From assembly GCA_963978545.1 (NCBI GenBank), contig OZ021730.1:4504201-4568200 (forward strand): DNA of 64,000 nt, written 5' to 3'. The stretch is from Linyphia triangularis. Its lineage: Eukaryota > Arthropoda > Arachnida > Araneae > Linyphiidae. The notes under the pieces are model-generated. The model was not told where the DNA came from. It made no database searches and saw only the letters and a program-made list of their open reading frames with translations. Position numbers and translations under genes: made by a program. Positions 1 to 12,100 of this stretch are shown here, piece after piece (position 1 is the stretch's first letter; every line of letters begins with the position of its first letter).

Positions 1-2
1 TC

Positions 3-2742
3 CCCCCTAATCGTAACATCCGACAAACAGAACTAGACAGGCTTTGTGACCAGCTTCCACCCCCTATTATTTTAATGGGGGATTTCAATGGTCACAATCC
101 TCTTTGGGGTAGCCCAGACATTAACAACCGTGGAAGACAGATTGAAAAATGTATGAATGACCAGAATCTCTGTCTTCTCAATGATGGGCAAAATACATAC
201 TTTCACACCCCATCGAGGACGTTTCACGCCATCGATCTTGTCTTGTGTTCGCCATCTCTCCTACATCTATGGTCTTTTCATGTCGGACGGGATCCTTACC
301 ATAGTGATCATTTCCCCGTTCGTCTGGAGATGTTAGGAGGTGGTGCTGTTCCCTCTTTTCGTATCCCTCGCTTTAAAATAGAATCTGCAGATTGGGAACA
401 GTTTTCTTCCGTCGTCGATTTCTCTGACGAGATGGTGAACCAAGACGATATCGATGAAGCTGTAAATTCTATCACCCATGCCATCTTGGAAGCTGCTCGT
501 TTTTCCATACCTTCAACATCTACAAATCTACCGAAAATTCCGAAACCATGGTGGAATCACGACTGTAAAAATGCACATAATAAGCGCAGGAAGGCTTGGG
601 GCATTTTTCGCCGAAGTCCCACTGAAGCCAACCTCATCGCCTTAAAATGTGCCCGAGCTGAAGCTCGCAGGATCCGCCGGCGTAGCCAGAAGGACTCTTG
701 GATGCATTATGTCAGCACTATAACATCAGATACCTCGTCTAAAAGGGTCTGGAACAAAATTAATAAAATCAAGGGCCAATATCCAAGACACTCTATTTCT
801 ATCCTAGAGACAGAGCTGGGAATTGTTTCAGACCCTAAAGGTATTGCTGACACCCTGGCTGACTCTTTTGCCAACATATCTAGCAACTCGAATTACAAAG
901 AGCCGTTTGCGACTATAAAACGTAATGCTGAGAAAACCAAATTAAACTTTACATCCAACGAGTTGGAAGACTATAATGCTGATTTCACCATGGCCGAGTT
1001 AATGCGAGCTCTGTCAAATACTCGCGGCTCGGCTGTTGGTCTTGATGAAATCCATTATAGTATGCTGAAACATCTCCAGCCTCTCCAACTCAAATACATT
1101 CTTCAGCTGTATAATAGGATCTGGCGAGAAAACAAATTTCCGTCAGCATGGCAACGTGCTCTTGTAATTCCAATAGTCAAGCCAGGTAAAGACGCTAAGA
1201 GTCCTTTGAGCTACAGACCCATAGCATTGACTAGTTGCATGTGCAAGCTACTAGAAAAATTAGTCAACGCTCGCCTCCTCTTTTATTTGGAAGAAAACAA
1301 TTGTCTCTCTCAGTTTCAAAGTGGTTTCCGTCGTGGACGAAATACAATTGACAACCTGCTCCTCCTTGAAACATCCATTAGGGAGGCATTTGTCAAGCGG
1401 AACCATTTGGTGTCTGTATTTTTCGACATGGAGAAAGCCTATGACCGTACTTGGCGATATGGTATCCTCAGAGACCTACATAATTTAGGTCTAAGAGGAA
1501 ATTTACCACTCTTTATTGAGAATTTCATTTCTCGGAGAGTCTTCCAAGTACGCGTCGGCTCCATCTTATCAGATGAGTTTATTCAGGAGCAAGGCGTTCC
1601 CCAGGGAAGTGTATTGAGTTGTGCACTGTTTATTATAAAAGTCAACGGCATTATGACCTGCCTTCCACCTGCAGTGTCTGGTTCGCTTTTTGTCGACGAC
1701 TTCCAAATAACGTGCACTTCAATTAACATGTCTCATATCGAAAGACAAATTGAACTTGCCTTCAGAAGGATTACAGGCTGGGCCAATCAAAATGGATTTG
1801 TATTCAATGCACAAAAGACCGTGGCCATGCACTTTTGCAGGAGGCGCGAGCTTCATAACGACCCCGAGCTTTTCTTAAATGGGGAGCAGGTACCTATTGT
1901 TCCGGAAACTAAATTCCTCGGGGTCATTTTTGACTCGAAGCTCACTTTCCTGCCTCATATAAAACATCTGAGATTAAAGTGCACTAAAGATCTGAATCTT
2001 CTGAAGGTGCTTTCTAACACTTCCTGGGGTGCTGATACCACCTCCATGTTGAGAATATACAGATGCCTTATTCGTTCCAAACTTGGATTATGGTTCTGTG
2101 GTGTACGGATCCGCCAGAAAATCGGCGTTGATGCTTCTTGACCCTGTTCATCACGGTGTCAGAATCGCGTCAGGAGCCTTCCGTACATCACCAATTCCAA
2201 GTGTATTAAACATATGTCTGGAGCGCCCTTTGAAACTGAGACGAGACAAGCTGTCTTTAAAATTTTATTTTAAAATTAAAAGTCATGCACGTCATCCTCT
2301 CTCTCATACTATTTATAATCCATTACATACAAGACTCTTTAACGCACGTCCATCTTATATTCCATCATTTTCATTACGAATTCATTCTATTCTTACATCT
2401 CATCATCTTGATAATTTCAGGATTCGTCCTATCACATTCACACAATCACCCTGGCATCCTCATAACATCAAAGTTTTAAATATATTTAATAATTTTAAAA
2501 AGTGTGAAACACCAGATATAGTGTTTACTCATCTGTTTTATTATCATAGGCATAACTTTCCAAATTTTAAAGCAATGTATACGGATGGATCGAAAAGCCA
2601 GGAACATGTCGGAGCAGCTGCAGTTCATGACGATAACATCTTCTCACGTGAGCTGCATCAAAGCTGCTCCGTCTTTACAGCTGAGTCCCTTGCTATCTTG
2701 TTGGCCTTGCAATATATTTTAAGGCAAGATCATAGCCAGTGG
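3..2742 (+). pseudogene. Element A ORF2, N-terminal part (EN-RT-start of RNase H), frameshifted
   Basis: This is the ORF2 polyprotein of a Fam-2 LINE, which would nick DNA and reverse transcribe its own RNA. It is open from base 3, with the endonuclease motif GDFNGH and the SDHFPV box, then RT with FFDMEKAYDR, GVPQGSVLS and the catalytic FVDDF. One extra G near 2085 (cttggatta where relatives have cttgatta) shifts the frame, so the first reading frame stops at 2141. The correct frame continues from about 2083 into RNase H (YTDGSKSQ) until element B interrupts it after ...SQW. The remainder is at 14105-14731. Compared with sibling copies, one His codon is also missing in the frame after the shift. 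The gene is dead from both the frameshift and the insertion, and its start is off-window. The assignment by motif order is secure. Confidence 0.93.
2731..2742. repeat. Target-site duplication of element B (left copy)
   Basis: The 12 bases catagccagtgg sit immediately before B's first base and recur at 14093-14104 right after B's (AAAC)n tail. Element A's reading frame resumes in the following bases. This is seen directly and is standard for TPRT. Confidence 0.95.
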
Positions 2743-3376
2743 CCCCTCAGGGGGTTTACTTTCTATAAGTAAATACGGGCTTCACAACCCCGGGGCTCCC
2801 CAGTGATCTATCCCTCCTTCTGTTTTACCTTCTCGTTATGGTTTTGTTTTTATTGTTTGGCTTCTCTTCCATCCCTCATTGTGGTTACCTCTTCAGAGGT
2901 GAGGGCTCCCCTTGAGAAGCTTTATGCCGCTCTGTTGCTATCAGCTTCTCTTGGGGATTATATCACCCACGTGTTTGCCGTGCGTGGAGACCCGTGTCCC
3001 TGGAAAGGGGGATCCTGGTAGTTGAGGGGCGACATACTGTCCCAATACACTACTTTGGCCCTTGCTTCAGATAAACGGGAGGTACACATTGGTCCCGTGT
3101 GTATCAATCGGCTGGTCGTCCGACTTCGTCGGCGGCTAGGGATCAAGCGTCCGACTCGTCTGCTGGGAATCTCGTTAAGGGTGGAGACTTCTACAGGGAC
3201 GAGCCGGTCGCGTATAGGCATTGGTTAACCCGATAGGGTCATTCCGTGCGTAACAGTTCTGTTGATATTTTGTTTTCTTTTATGATTTTTGTTGCTTGCC
3301 GGGATGCTCTATCCCCGATATTGTGGACTCCATGGAGGGTGGGACACTAGTGCCCGAATTTTATTTCTTTTCGTTT
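2743..3376 (+). promoter_or_regulatory. Fam-1 5' UTR of element B
   Basis: The leader is about 0.63 kb. It starts with a CCCC-TCA-GGGG mini-hairpin and a TTTACTT...AAGTAAA stem, followed by GC-rich sequence and the conserved end GACTCCATGG...CTAGTGCCCGAATT. In LINEs of this type the 5' UTR is expected to carry the internal promoter. No core promoter motif can be proven by eye. Small frames through it on both strands exist only because the DNA is conserved. Confidence 0.75.
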
Positions 3377-4516
3377 ATGGCTAATAAATCTTCTTCTTCT
3401 TCTCCCCCTAGTGGGGAGCAACATGGACAAAACTTTACAAACCACATTGCAGCAAAATTCTTTATCGTTCATCGTAAGGAGGGCTCTTTCGAAAAGGTAT
3501 CTCCATTTCTAATAGAAAAAACTCTGGCATCATTTGTTGGCGATACAGCTTCAGTTAAAAAACTGAAGTCTGGAGATCTTTTAGTTGAAGTTCGTAATGT
3601 CCAACAAGCGAAGAATATACTAAAGATCGAATATTTTGGTACACTCCCGGTAAATGTGACAGTACATGGTTCCCTTAATAAATCTCGCGGTGTGGTGTCT
3701 GAATCAGACCTTTACCACACACCGGAGGACGAGATTCTTGACCACTTACGTGAGCAACACGTTTCAGCCGTCCACCGTATAACCATACGTCGAGAAGGGA
3801 ATATCATACCTACTAAGCATTTGATTCTCACTTTTGATTTGCCCACATTACCATCGCATATAAAAGCCGGCTATTTGAATTGCCCTATTCGCCCGTATGT
3901 TCCGAACCCACTTCGCTGTTTCAAGTGCCAGAAATATGGTCACTCACAAACAGCTTGTCGTGGGGAAACGGAAACATGTGCACGTTGTGCAAGTACTGGA
4001 CATGATAGTGCAAATTGCAAGGCACCTGAAAAGTGTGTTAATTGTGATGGCTCCCATCCATCTTACTATCGGAAATGTCCAGTGTGGGTAAAAGAAAAGG
4101 AAATCCAGACCGTGCGAGTGAACCAGAATTTGTCATACTTTGATGCTAGAAGACTTGTTGAAGCTAGAACCCCTTCTGTTGGTGTCGCCTATGCTGATGT
4201 TTGCAAAAAAACTTTCAGCAGCCAAAGCACACAGACAGAGTCTACTTCCTCAAGTCTAGTCAAATTACCTCAGAGAACATCTACGGAGGTAATTAAACAA
4301 CCACCTATTTTGAAGAAAACCTTAGCTAAGTCCAAAGCATTACAAGCGATCAAACTTAAATCAGCTAAAGGAGGACCTTCGAGAGAGAAGCCCTCTAATC
4401 GTTTTAATATCCTTCGTTCATTTAGGGAGGCGGATGTGGTGAACCTTCACCCATCCGATGACGAAGATATTAGTGAAGAGCCTGACCCCCCTTTTAAAAT
4501 TGCATCAAGTAATTAA
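3377..4516 (+). CDS. Element B ORF1: gag-like nucleic-acid-binding protein
   Basis: This 379-residue protein of a Fam-1 LINE is expected to bind element RNA in the ribonucleoprotein particle. After a Ser-rich start, residues ~30-170 form the conserved ORF1 core (boxes FEKVSPFLIEK, KLKSGDLLVEV and HRITIRREG). Three zinc knuckles follow: CFKCQKYGHSQTAC near residue 181, CARCASTGHDSANC near 201 and a CX2CX3HX6C form near 220. A Lys-rich segment and an acidic tail (DDEDISEE) close the protein. I chose ATG 3377 because the other Fam-1 copies begin at the equivalent Met. The open frame extends upstream to 3296 without an ATG. The stop TAA shares its last A with the ATG of ORF2 (TAATG). The frame is intact. 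Confidence 0.92.
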   Translation: MANKSSSSSPPSGEQHGQNFTNHIAAKFFIVHRKEGSFEKVSPFLIEKTLASFVGDTASVKKLKSGDLLVEVRNVQQAKNILKIEYFGTLPVNVTVHGSLNKSRGVVSESDLYHTPEDEILDHLREQHVSAVHRITIRREGNIIPTKHLILTFDLPTLPSHIKAGYLNCPIRPYVPNPLRCFKCQKYGHSQTACRGETETCARCASTGHDSANCKAPEKCVNCDGSHPSYYRKCPVWVKEKEIQTVRVNQNLSYFDARRLVEARTPSVGVAYADVCKKTFSSQSTQTESTSSSLVKLPQRTSTEVIKQPPILKKTLAKSKALQAIKLKSAKGGPSREKPSNRFNILRSFREADVVNLHPSDDEDISEEPDPPFKIASSN

Positions 4517-7410
4517 TGGCTTCTTTTGTTTCTTGGAATTGTCGCGGTTTTAGGTCAAGGAAGGATGATGTGAAAAATATAATTTCCCTTTACCATCCAG
4601 CATGTTTGGCACTTCAAGAAACTTTCTTGAATGATACTTATACATCTAAAATTCGTAGGTATAGTTGTATTAGAAAAGATGTTAGACGTGGTAATACGGT
4701 GTCTGGAGGAGTATGCCTTTTTATTTCTCACGATTACCCCAGCACTGTACTAACACTACGGACATCTCTACAGGCTGTGGCTGTGAGACTTCATTTACAG
4801 TCCCTTCTCACAGTCTGTTGCCTATACCTACCGCCACATGCTATCATCCGCCAAGAGGAGCTGAATAATCTGATAGACCAGCTTCCAGTGCCATTTTTAC
4901 TGCTCGGTGACTTTAATGGACACAGTACTATGTGGGGTAATGATAATACGAACCCTCGTGGGAGACAGATTGAAAAGTTGCTATATGATCACTGTCTCTG
5001 TCTCCTGAATAACGAGGATAAAACTTATTTTCACGAACCCACTAGAACATTCCATTCACTTGATTTAGCCATTTGTTCCCCTATACTTTTGCCATACTTG
5101 AATTTTGCTGTTGGGAGTGATCTACATAACAGTGATCACTTCCCTATCCTCATTTCCCATACTGGTAATGGTAGCGTCACCAACCGCTTACCGACATATA
5201 AATACCATAGGGCAAATTGGGACAAATTTACTGAGTTGGCTATTATAACAGGAACAATGGTGGACAGTGAGGATGTTGATACTGCTGTCCAAAATGTCAC
5301 TCAAGCAATTTTAAATGCTGCTGACTCCTCCATTCCTAAGACATCACCTAGAACACTGCGGCACTGTAAACCATACTGGAATGCAGACTGTCAGACTGCA
5401 TACAAGAAACAAAGGAAGCTATGGGGTATCTTCCGCAGATACCCAACTACAGGAAACCTTATCGCCTTTAAAAAGGCTAAGGCATTTGCTCGTAGAGTTA
5501 GACGTCAGAGTCAAAAGGATTCTTGGATAAGTTATGTCTCTTCAATTACATCCAAAACATCAAGTAAACAGTTGTGGAAGAAGGTTAGAGCGGCCAACGG
5601 TTTGTATCCGGAATATTCTTGTCCGATACTTCAAACCGGAGCTGCTGTGTTCTCTTCCCCTGAAGATATTGCTAACCTTATAGGTGAAACTTTTGAAAGT
5701 GTATCCAGTTCCGATTCTTATAGTCCTACATTTTTAGTGACTAAGAATCGTGCTGAACGGGCTGGAATTAATTTCAAAAGCAATATTGAATATTCCTACA
5801 ACTGTGATCTTAAGATGTATGAATTGAAGCGTGCTTTATCTAAAGCACATAACACCAGTCCAGGTCCAGATGGGATCAGTTACCAAATGCTTCGCCATTT
5901 AAGTCCAGATTCTCTTTTGAACATCCTTTTTCTCTTTAATCGAATCTGGAAGGAGAACATCTTTCCTACCTTGTGGCGGGAAGCTACTGTAATCCCCATT
6001 CTGAAACCTGGAAAGGATCCCAAGGATCCTCTGAACTATCGACCGATAGCCTTAACGAGCTGCCTTTGTAAGACCTTTGAACGTATTGTAAACTCCCGAC
6101 TCTCTTACATGTTAGAAAAAGATAAATGTATTTCACCTTTCCAGAGTGGGTTCCGACGAGGACGGTCCACTCTTGATAACATCGTGAAACTAGAAACAGA
6201 TGTCCGCAATGCCTTTGTGCAAAGGAATCATCTAGTTTCAATCTTTTTCGACATTGAGAAGGCGTATGATCATACGTGGCGATATGGTATCCTGCAAACT
6301 CTATTTAATTTTGGTTTTAGGGGTAATCTGCCCCTTTTTATTCAAAATTTTTTATCATCTCGTGTTTTTAGAGTTCGTATTGGAGCTTCATTTTCAAATT
6401 ATTTTAACCAATCTGAGGGAGTTCCTCAAGGTTGTGTTTTAAGTGTCACCCTTTTTAATCTTCATATCAGTAACATACTTCATGTCCTTTCACCCTTTGT
6501 TCATGGAACTTTATATGTTGATGATTTGCAAATCTCATGCCAAGGATCAAACATGCGCTTAATTGAACGTCAATTACAAACCGCTGTTAACAGACTTGTA
6601 GAATGGTGTGAACAAAACGGCCATAAACTATCACCATCTAAAAGCAGTTGCATCCACTTCTGTAGGAGGAGGGGTCTTCACCCTGACCCTGAAATCCACA
6701 TACGCAATTCTCCTATCCCAGTTGTGAATCAGATAAGATACCTGGGAGTTATCTTTGACAATAAGTTGAATTTTCTCCCACATATTTTATACTTGCGCAA
6801 GAAGTGCGAGAAATCGCTTAATATCCTCAAGGTACTCTCAAATACATCTTGGGGTGCTGATCGCACTTCTTTGCTGCGTATTTACAATTCAGTTATCTTA
6901 TCTCGCATCGACTACGGATGCATTGCGTATGGTTCTGCAGGAGCATCTCTTCTGCGCAGATTGGATACCGTCCACCATACTGCTGCCCGTATTTGTTTAG
7001 GTGCATTTCGCACCTCACCCATTGAGAGTCTGTTAACAGAGTGTTGTCAACTCCCACTTGACCTTAGACGTAAAAAGTTAAGCGCTAACTACTACTGTAG
7101 AATAAAATCTGATCCTTCTCATCCTTTACGGAATTTGAGTCTTGACGCATATCTTGGTAGGCTATATAATGCACGTCCATCTAGCATTCGCCCATTTTCT
7201 GAAAGAGCTCAATCTGTTCTGTCGGATGCAGCTCTAAGTGACCTAGATATCCAGCTGGCTAATTCTCAGATCTTTCCTCCATGGGATATTCCATCATTTA
7301 ATTTTTTAAATCCATTTGCGATGCATTACAAAGCAGACACTGCCCCAGAAATTTTACAGAAGATCTTTTGTTTACACCGATCTCAGTATAGAGACTATCA
7401 TGCAGTCTAT
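4516..7410 (+). CDS. Element B ORF2, first 965 codons (EN-RT), interrupted by element C
   Basis: This is the N-terminal part of the retrotransposition enzyme. The endonuclease has N in SWNCRG (residue 8), E in LQET (35), GDFNGH and SDHFP. RT has the fingers/palm boxes FFDIEKAYDH, GVPQGCVLS and YVDDLQ. The frame is open to 7410, where C's CCCCTCAGGGGG begins. The in-frame readthrough then stops after ten C-derived residues at 7440. The RNase H domain continues at 13093-13878. 965 plus 261 codons equals the 1226 residues of uninterrupted copy C, so nothing was lost. Start ATG 4516 overlaps the ORF1 stop. Confidence 0.94.
7397..7410. repeat. Target-site duplication of element C (left copy)
   Basis: The 14 bases atcatgcagtctat at 7397-7410 recur at 13079-13092 directly after C's (AAAC)n tail. 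Element B's ORF2 frame resumes exactly after the second copy. Confidence 0.95.
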
Positions 7411-8044
7411 CCCCTCAGGGGGTTTACTTTCTATAAGTAAATACGGGCTTCACAACCCCGGGGCTCCCCAGTGATCTATCCCTCCTTCTGTTTTACCTTC
7501 TTTTTTGGGTTCTGTATTTATTGTTTGGCTTCTCTTCCTTCCCTCGTTGTGGTTACCTCTTCAGAGGTGAGGGCTCCCCTTGAGAAGCTTTGTGCCGCTC
7601 TGTTGCTATCAGCTTCTCTCGGGGATTATATCACCCACGTGTTTGCCGTGCGTGGAGACCCGTGTCTCTGGAAAGGGGGATCCTGGTAGTTGAGGGGCGA
7701 CATACTGTCCCAATACACTACTTTGGCCCTTGCTTCAGATAAACGGGAGGTACACATTGGTCCCGTGTGTATCAATCGGCTGGTCGTCCGACTTCGTCGG
7801 CGGCTAGGGATCAAGAGTCCGGCTCGTCTGCTGGGAACCTCGTTAAGGGTGGAGGCTTCTACAGGGACGAGTCGTTCGCGTATAGGCACTGGTTAACCCG
7901 ATAGAGTCATGCTGTGCGTAACAGTTCTGTTGATATTTTGTTTTCTTTTATGATTTTTGTTGCTTGCCGGCAGGCTCTATCCCCGATAATGAGGACTCCA
8001 TGGTGGGTGGGACTCTAGTGCCCGAATTTTTTATCCCTACTTTC
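7411..8044 (+). promoter_or_regulatory. Fam-1 5' UTR of element C
   Basis: The layout is the same as in B: terminal mini-hairpin, TTTACTT stem, GC-rich middle and CTAGTGCCCGAAT near the ORF1 start. It is presumed to hold the internal promoter, which is not demonstrated. I see no separate gene in it. Confidence 0.75.
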
Positions 8045-9190
8045 ATGGAAAGTAAATCTACTATTTTTTCTCCCCCTAGTGGGGAGCAACAAAGACAAGT
8101 CTCTTCATCACATCCAAGTTCTCTGAAATTCTTTATTGTACATCGAGTGGAGGGTTCTTTCGAAAAGGTTTCTCCTTTTTTAATTGAGAAAGCTTTAAAA
8201 TCGTTCGTTGGAGATACAGCTTCAGTAAAAAAACTGAAGTCTGGAGATCTGTTAGTGGAGGTCCGCAATGATCAACAAGCCAAGAGCATATTAAAAATCG
8301 ACAATTTTGGAATATTCCCTGTAACTGTAACAGCTCATGGATCTCTTAATAAATCTCGTGGTGTTGTGTCCGAGTCGGACCTTTACCATACAGCGGAGGA
8401 CGAGATTCTTGATCACCTACGTGATCAACACGTTTCGGCCGTCCACCGCATAACAATACGACGAGATGGGAATATCATCCCCACTAAGCATTTGATCCTA
8501 ACTTTTGACTTACCCACTTTACCGTCGCACGTAAAAGCAGGCTATCTGAATTGCCAAGTACGTCCGTATATTCCGAACCCACTACGCTGTTTCAAGTGCC
8601 AGAAATTTGGTCACTCGCAAACAGCTTGCCATGGGAAAACGGAAATATGCGCACGTTGTGCAGGTATTGGACATGGTAGTGCTAACTGCAAAGCACCCGA
8701 GAAGTGTGTCAATTGTGATGGCACACATCCGTCATACTCTCGATCATGTCCACAGTGGGTAAAAGAAAAAGAAATACAAACAGTACGAGTAAACCAAAAT
8801 AAGTCGTATTTCGATGCTAAAAAAATTGTTGAATTGAGGACTCCACGCGTTGGTGTTGCTTATGCTGATGTTTTGAAAAAAACATTCAGCAGCAAAAGCA
8901 CACAAACAGACTCTCCTGTATCATCTCTCATTAAATTACCTCAACGGTCATCTACAGAGGTTGTTAAACGACCAACGATTTTAAAGAAATCTTTAGCAAA
9001 ATCAAAAGCTTTGCAGACACTGAAGCTGAAATCTGCCAAAGGGGGACCTTCTCGAGAGAAACCCTCTAACCCTTTTACTATCCTTCGTTCCTTTAGGGAG
9101 GCAGATGTGGTGAAACTTCACCCATCTGATGATGACGAGGATATTAGTGAAGATCCTGACCCCCCTTTTAAATTTGCATCAAGTAATTAA
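8045..9190 (+). CDS. Element C ORF1: gag-like zinc-knuckle protein
   Basis: This intact 381-residue Fam-1 ORF1 contains the core boxes FEKVSPFLIEKAL, KLKSGDLLVEV, VVSESDLYHT and HRITIRRDG. Three zinc knuckles follow: CFKCQKFGHSQTAC, CARCAGIGHGSANC and the CX2CX3HX6C form. The protein ends in a Lys-rich stretch and an acidic tail with DDDEDISED. It is expected to package element RNA. ATG 8045 is chosen by comparison with other Fam-1 copies; the frame is open further up to 7964 but without an ATG. It ends in TAATG, overlapping ORF2 by one base, and is read in a different frame from ORF2. Confidence 0.93.
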   Translation: MESKSTIFSPPSGEQQRQVSSSHPSSLKFFIVHRVEGSFEKVSPFLIEKALKSFVGDTASVKKLKSGDLLVEVRNDQQAKSILKIDNFGIFPVTVTAHGSLNKSRGVVSESDLYHTAEDEILDHLRDQHVSAVHRITIRRDGNIIPTKHLILTFDLPTLPSHVKAGYLNCQVRPYIPNPLRCFKCQKFGHSQTACHGKTEICARCAGIGHGSANCKAPEKCVNCDGTHPSYSRSCPQWVKEKEIQTVRVNQNKSYFDAKKIVELRTPRVGVAYADVLKKTFSSKSTQTDSPVSSLIKLPQRSSTEVVKRPTILKKSLAKSKALQTLKLKSAKGGPSREKPSNPFTILRSFREADVVKLHPSDDDEDISEDPDPPFKFASSN

Positions 9191-12100
9191 TGGCTTCTTT
9201 TGTTTCTTGGAACTGTCGCGGTTTTAGGTCTAGGAAGGATGATGTGAAGAATATTATTTCACTTTACCATCCAGCATGTTTGGCCCTTCAAGAAACTTTC
9301 TTGAAGGATACTTATATATCTATGATCCGTAGGTATAGCTGCATTAGAAAAGATGTTACCCGTAGTAATACAGTGTCTGGAGGAGTATGCCTTTTTATTT
9401 CTCATAATTATCCCAGCACTGTAATCACACTACGCACATCTCTACAGGCTGTGGCTGCGAGACTTCATTTACAGTCCCTTCTCACAGTCTGTTGCCTATA
9501 CTTACCGCCACATGCTATCATCCGCCAAGAGGAGCTGAATGATTTGATCGACCAGCTTCCAGCTCCATTTCTATTGCTTGGTGACCTTAATGGACACAGT
9601 ACTATGTGGGGTAATGACAATACGAACCCTCGTGGGAGACAGATTGAAAAGTTGCTATCTGATCACTGTCTCTGTCTCCTGAATAACGAGGAGAAAACCT
9701 ATTTTCATGAACCCACTAGAACATTCCATTCACTTGACTTAGCCATTTGTTCCCCTATACTTTTGCCATACTTGAATTTTGCTGTTGGGAGTGATTTACA
9801 TAATAGTGATCACTTCCCTATTCTCATTTCGCACAAAGGTAGTGGTAGCGTGAACATCCATCTACCTACATACAAATACCACAAGGCGAATTGGGACAGA
9901 TTTACTGAGTTGGCTGTTGTAACAGGAACAATGGTGGACAGTGAGGATGTTGATACTGCTGTCCAAAATGTCACTGAAGCAATTTTAAATGCTGCTGACT
10001 CCTCCATTCCTAAGACATCACCTAGAACACTGCGGCACTGTAAACCATACTGGAATGCAGATTGTCAGTCTGCATACAAGAAACAAAAGAAGCTATGGGG
10101 TATCTTCCGCAGATACCCAACTACAGGAAACCTTATCGCCTTTAAAAAGGCTAAGGCATTTGCTCGTAGAGTTAGACGTCAGAGTCAGAAGGACTCTTGG
10201 ATAAGTTATGTATCTTCAATTACATCCAAAACATCAAGCAAGCAGTTGTGGAAGAAGGTTAGAGCAGCCAACGGTTTGTATCCGGAATATTCTTGTCCGA
10301 TACTTCAAACCGGAGCTGCTGTGTTCTCTTCCCCTGAAGATATTGCTAACCTTATAGGTGAAACTTTTGAAAGTATATCCAGTTCCGATTCTTATAGCCC
10401 TGCTTTTCTTGTGACTAAGAATCGAGCTGAAAGGACTGGAATTAATTTCAAAAGCAATATTGAATATTCCTACAACTGTGACCTTAAGATGTACGAATTG
10501 AAGAGTGCTTTATCTAAAGCACATAACACCAGTCCAGGTCCAGATGGGATCAGTTACCAAATGCTTCGCCATTTAAGTCCAGATTCTCTTTTTAACATCC
10601 TTTTTCTCTTTAATCGAATCTGGAAGGAGAACATCTTTCCTACCTTGTGGCGGGAAGCTACTGTAATCCCCATTCTGAAACCTGGAAAGGATCCCAAGGA
10701 TCCTCTGAACTATCGACCGATAGCCTTAACGAGCTGCCTCTGTAAGACCTTTGAACGTATTGTAAACGCCCGACTCTCTTACATGTTGGAAAAAGATGGA
10801 TGTATTTCACCTTTCCAGAGTGGATTCCGACGAGGACGGTCCACTCTTGATAACATCGTGAAACTAGAAACAGATGTTCGCAATGCCTTAGTGCAGAGGA
10901 ATCATCTAGTTTCAATCTTTTTCGACATTGAGAAGGCGTATGATCATACGTGGCGATATGGTATCCTGCAAACCTTATTTAATTTTGGTTTCAGGGGTAA
11001 TCTACCTCTTTTTATTCAAAACTTTTTATCATCCCGGGTTTTTAGAGTTCGTATTGGAACTTCATTTTCTAATTATTTTAATCAATCTGAGGGAGTCCCT
11101 CAAGGTTGTGTTTTAAGCGTCACCCTTTTTAACCTTCACATTAGCAACATCCTTCATGTCCTTTCACCCTTTGTTCATGGAACTTTGTATGTTGATGATT
11201 TGCAAATCTCATGTCAAGGATCAAACATGCGCTTAATTGAACGTCAATTACAAACTGCTGTTAACAGACTTGTAGAATGGTGTGACAAAAACGGCCATAA
11301 ACTGTCACCATCTAAAAGCAGTTGCATCCACTTCTGTAGGAGGAGGGGTCTTCACCCTGACCCTGAAATTCACATACGCAATTCTCCCATCCCAGTTGTG
11401 AATCAGATAAGATACTTGGGAGTCATTTTCGACAGCAAGTTGAATTTTCTCCCACATATTTTATACTTGCGCAAGAAGTGCGATAGGTCGCTTAATATCC
11501 TCAAAGTACTCTCAAATACATCTTGGGGTGCTGATCGCACTTCTTTGCTGCGTATTTACAATTCGGTTATCTTATCCCGTATTGACTACGGATGCGTTGC
11601 GTATGGGTCTGCAGGAGTATCCCTTCTACGAAGATTGGATACTGTCCATCACACTGCTGCCCGTATTTGTTCAGGTGCATTTCGCACTTCACCCATTGAA
11701 AGTCTGTTGACAGAGTGTAGTCTACTTCCACTTGACTTGAGACGTAAAAAATTAAGCGCCAACTACTACTGTAGAATTATGTCTGATCCTTTTCACCCTT
11801 TACGTAAGTTGAGACTTGATGCTTATCTTGGTAGGTTATATGATGCTCGTCCATCTAACATCCGACCATTTTCTGAAAGAGCGAAATCCATCTTGTTGGA
11901 TGCAGCTCTAAGTGACGTAGTTACCCAAACATTTACCACTCAATCCTTTCCACCGTGGGATATTCCATCTTTCCACTTTCTCAATCCATTTGCGATGTAT
12001 TGCAAGGCAGACACTGCCCCAGAAATTATGCAACAAATCTTTTATGATCACCGCTCTCAGTTTGCTGACTATGAAGCAGTATTTACTGATGGATCCAAAG

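Larger units (their letters stand above)
1..2742 (+). mobile_element. Element A, left part: Fam-2 non-LTR retrotransposon
   Basis: This is the 5' portion in the window of a Fam-2 LINE whose own 5' end lies outside. It holds ORF2 from within the endonuclease to the start of RNase H. It is cut at 2742 by element B and resumes at 14105 after the duplicated target catagccagtgg (2731-2742 and 14093-14104). The 3' end is at 14870, an (AACC)n tail. The joined coding order and the matching target duplication show that A was the oldest member of this nest. Confidence 0.93.

Noticed and set aside
2743..2820. HDV-like self-cleaving ribozyme at the element 5' end
   Set aside because: The order CCCC, GGGGG, CGGG...CCCG, GGGG, CCCC loosely recalls the nested double pseudoknot. 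There is no 7-bp P1 and no room for P4, and the divergent D2 leader breaks the proposed GGGG pairing. Left as an open structural observation, not a call.
3022..3228. Small conserved frames on both strands of the 5' UTR (about 68 aa plus strand, 87 aa minus strand)
   Set aside because: They recur in every leader only because the DNA is nearly identical. They lack recognisable domains and both strands are open at once.
3296..3376. N-terminal extension of Fam-1 ORF1 (27 residues from 3296)
   Set aside because: It begins at TTG, and the stretch is the conserved end of the leader. D1 and D2 begin at Met codons equivalent to 3377.
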